The translations under genes were made by a program, and so were the position numbers. Below are positions 58,718-59,840 of a DNA stretch of 59,840 nt, one piece after another (the first letter of the stretch is position 1; every line of letters begins with the position of its first letter). The stretch covers positions 1 through 59,840 of the forward strand of contig CAZHWT010000005.1 of assembly GCA_964536215.1 (NCBI GenBank). The letters are read 5' to 3'. The stretch is from CAZHWT01 sp964536215. GTDB taxonomy: Bacteria > Patescibacteriota > CAZHWT01. Under the pieces are notes generated by a model. The model was not told the origin of the DNA and did not search any database. It worked only from the letters and a program-made list of their open reading frames with translations.

Positions 58718-59800
58718 ATGTACGATTCTTGGTTAAAGCGCTTTGATTGGCCATTATTGGTGGCGAGTGGGCTGTTGCTGCTGATTGGCTTGGCTATGCA
58801 GGCTTCGTCTACTTTGGGAACTGATGAGCCATATTTTCATAATCAGATTATTTTTGCTGTATTTAGTTTGGTGGGGGCAGCAGTGCTGCTTATGACTGGT
58901 TATCGGACTATTTGGCAATTTTCCCCGGCGTGGTATGGGGTTATTTTATTGTTATTGGTGCTGGTAGCGGTAACAGGACGAATTTCTCATGGAGCAGAAA
59001 GCTGGCTATCGATTGGCTCATTTACTTTACAGCCCTCGGAGTTGGCTAAGTTGGCCATAGTGATGATGATGGCCTGGCTGGTGAGTCGAGGCTGGGATAG
59101 GCAGTGGAGTATGTGGAGGCAATTTGGCATTATGGCAGGGACGGCGCTGCCATTAATTGGCTTGGTAGTGGTACAGCCGGATTTGGGTACAGCTACGGTT
59201 ATGGCGGTGGCTTGGTTGGCATGCGTGTGGTTAAGCCCAGTTGAGAAGCGAGTTTTGCTAACCTTGGTTGGATTGGTGGTAGTGGTGGGTGTGGCAGCTT
59301 GGCTAGTAATGGCGCCGTATCAAAGGGCTCGTATTACCACATTTTTGGATCCCGGGGCGTCGCCGCTAGGGGCTGGCTATAATGTGTTGCAATCTCAGAT
59401 TGCGGTGGGGTCAGGGCAGTGGCTAGGTCAGGGCTGGGGGCGAGGTACGCAGAGTCACCTTAATTTTTTACCAGAGCATCATACTGATTTTATTTTTGCC
59501 AGCTTGTGCGAAGAGTTTGGTCTAGTGGGCGGGCTGTTGGTGTTGGGGCTGTTTGGGGTTATTTTGTGGCGAGGGACGATTATAGCGTGGCGAGCTAAAG
59601 AGAGATCAACCGTTATTTTGGCGGGTGGGATTGTGTTGACGTTGTTGTTTCAGGCGCTGGTGAATATGGCTATGAATGTGGGGCTGGCACCAGTGACGGG
59701 TATTCCGCTGCCGCTAGTCAGTTATGGGGGAAGTTCACTATTGACGACGGTGTTGTCGATTGCGGTGTTGGAGAGTATTGCGCTGGAACAGAGCGAGTAG
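58718..59800 (+). CDS. rodA: Rod-shape SEDS glycosyltransferase RodA
   Basis: A 360-residue SEDS protein with about ten membrane helices. LQPSELAKLAIVMMMAW, VQPDLGTATVMAVAWL, QGWGRGTQSHLNFLPEHHTDFIFASLCEEFGLVGG and IPLPLVSYGGSSLL are the usual signatures. The HTDFIFA wording and the place outside the dcw cluster favour RodA over FtsW. It polymerises glycan strands for cell elongation. No partner PBP2 gene is in view; the window ends 40 bases later in further repeat-like words. Confidence 0.93.
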   Translation: MYDSWLKRFDWPLLVASGLLLLIGLAMQASSTLGTDEPYFHNQIIFAVFSLVGAAVLLMTGYRTIWQFSPAWYGVILLLLVLVAVTGRISHGAESWLSIGSFTLQPSELAKLAIVMMMAWLVSRGWDRQWSMWRQFGIMAGTALPLIGLVVVQPDLGTATVMAVAWLACVWLSPVEKRVLLTLVGLVVVVGVAAWLVMAPYQRARITTFLDPGASPLGAGYNVLQSQIAVGSGQWLGQGWGRGTQSHLNFLPEHHTDFIFASLCEEFGLVGGLLVLGLFGVILWRGTIIAWRAKERSTVILAGGIVLTLLFQALVNMAMNVGLAPVTGIPLPLVSYGGSSLLTTVLSIAVLESIALEQSE

Positions 59801-59840
59801 ATAGGGGAAAATGCCAAGGTATAAGAGTCCAAATGCCAAA

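Noticed and set aside
1..59840. Genetic code 25 (TGA as glycine)
   Set aside because: TGA ends many genes at normal lengths, often within ATGA overlaps with the next gene.

Overview
The window looks like a chromosomal scaffold from an uncultivated Patescibacteria (Candidate Phyla Radiation) bacterium. The case rests on a DUF4012 membrane protein, a compact division and cell-wall cluster with a BadF-type sugar kinase inside it, a stand-alone four-helix-bundle (S23/IVP) gene, very short spacing between co-directional genes, and start codons placed right behind -10 boxes. TGA works as a stop codon (many genes overlap through ATGA), so this is not one of the code-25 lineages. No rRNA, tRNA, CRISPR array or transposase was seen. 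There are two 100-N gaps (26019-26118 and 45334-45433). Each is flanked by an identical 55-base sequence, so both are probably unresolved contig overlaps.

Positions 1-24960 hold a surface-polysaccharide region. A plus-strand run (110-14479) encodes two methyltransferase-associated proteins, a flippase, GT2 and GT4 glycosyltransferases, an O-antigen-ligase-like protein, a polytopic glycosyltransferase, UDP-GlcNAc 2-epimerase, a TagD-like cytidylyltransferase, a CDP-glycerol glycerophosphotransferase and a YbhN-like membrane protein. A convergent minus-strand operon (18575-14487) adds two methyltransferases, a Dpm1-like GT2 and a UDP-ManNAc-type dehydrogenase. Two more GT4 enzymes, the initiating sugar transferase and DUF4012 follow. 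Epimerase plus dehydrogenase would supply UDP-ManNAcA, and TagD plus the TagB/F-like enzyme would add glycerol phosphate, so a teichoic-acid-like or decorated polysaccharide is plausible.

Positions 25171-29000 carry recO, glyS and three small minus-strand monocistronic genes. Positions 29009-50155 are the dcw cluster: mraZ, rsmH, ftsL, ftsI, murE, pgeF, an Mpl/MurC-type ligase, a degenerate MurA-like protein, a sugar kinase, mraY, murD, ftsW, murG, ftsQ, ftsA, a membrane beta-propeller protein and ftsZ. murB, murF and ddl are not in the window. Then come dsbB-dsbA, a nucleotide cluster (dcd, NUDIX, dut, tmk, CMP-kinase-like), a small gene, ileS and rodA.

The most unusual property is the repeat landscape. 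Most gaps between transcription units contain tandem arrays of 6-8-base words (TAATCGT, GGTATGC, AAGTAACC, CTAAGTAA, CGAGTAGG, TGAAACC and others). Repeats of the same kind occur in frame inside coding sequences: two glycosyltransferases, three places in ileS, and the start of rsmH. A second family is an inverted repeat built on AGTGCAAAGCC. One copy encloses the four-helix-bundle gene, much as intervening sequences do in 23S rRNA. Several long-range housekeeping promoters look leaderless (TATACT or TACAAT 5-9 bases before ATG), whereas six small stand-alone genes have strong Shine-Dalgarno leaders and their own hairpin terminators.
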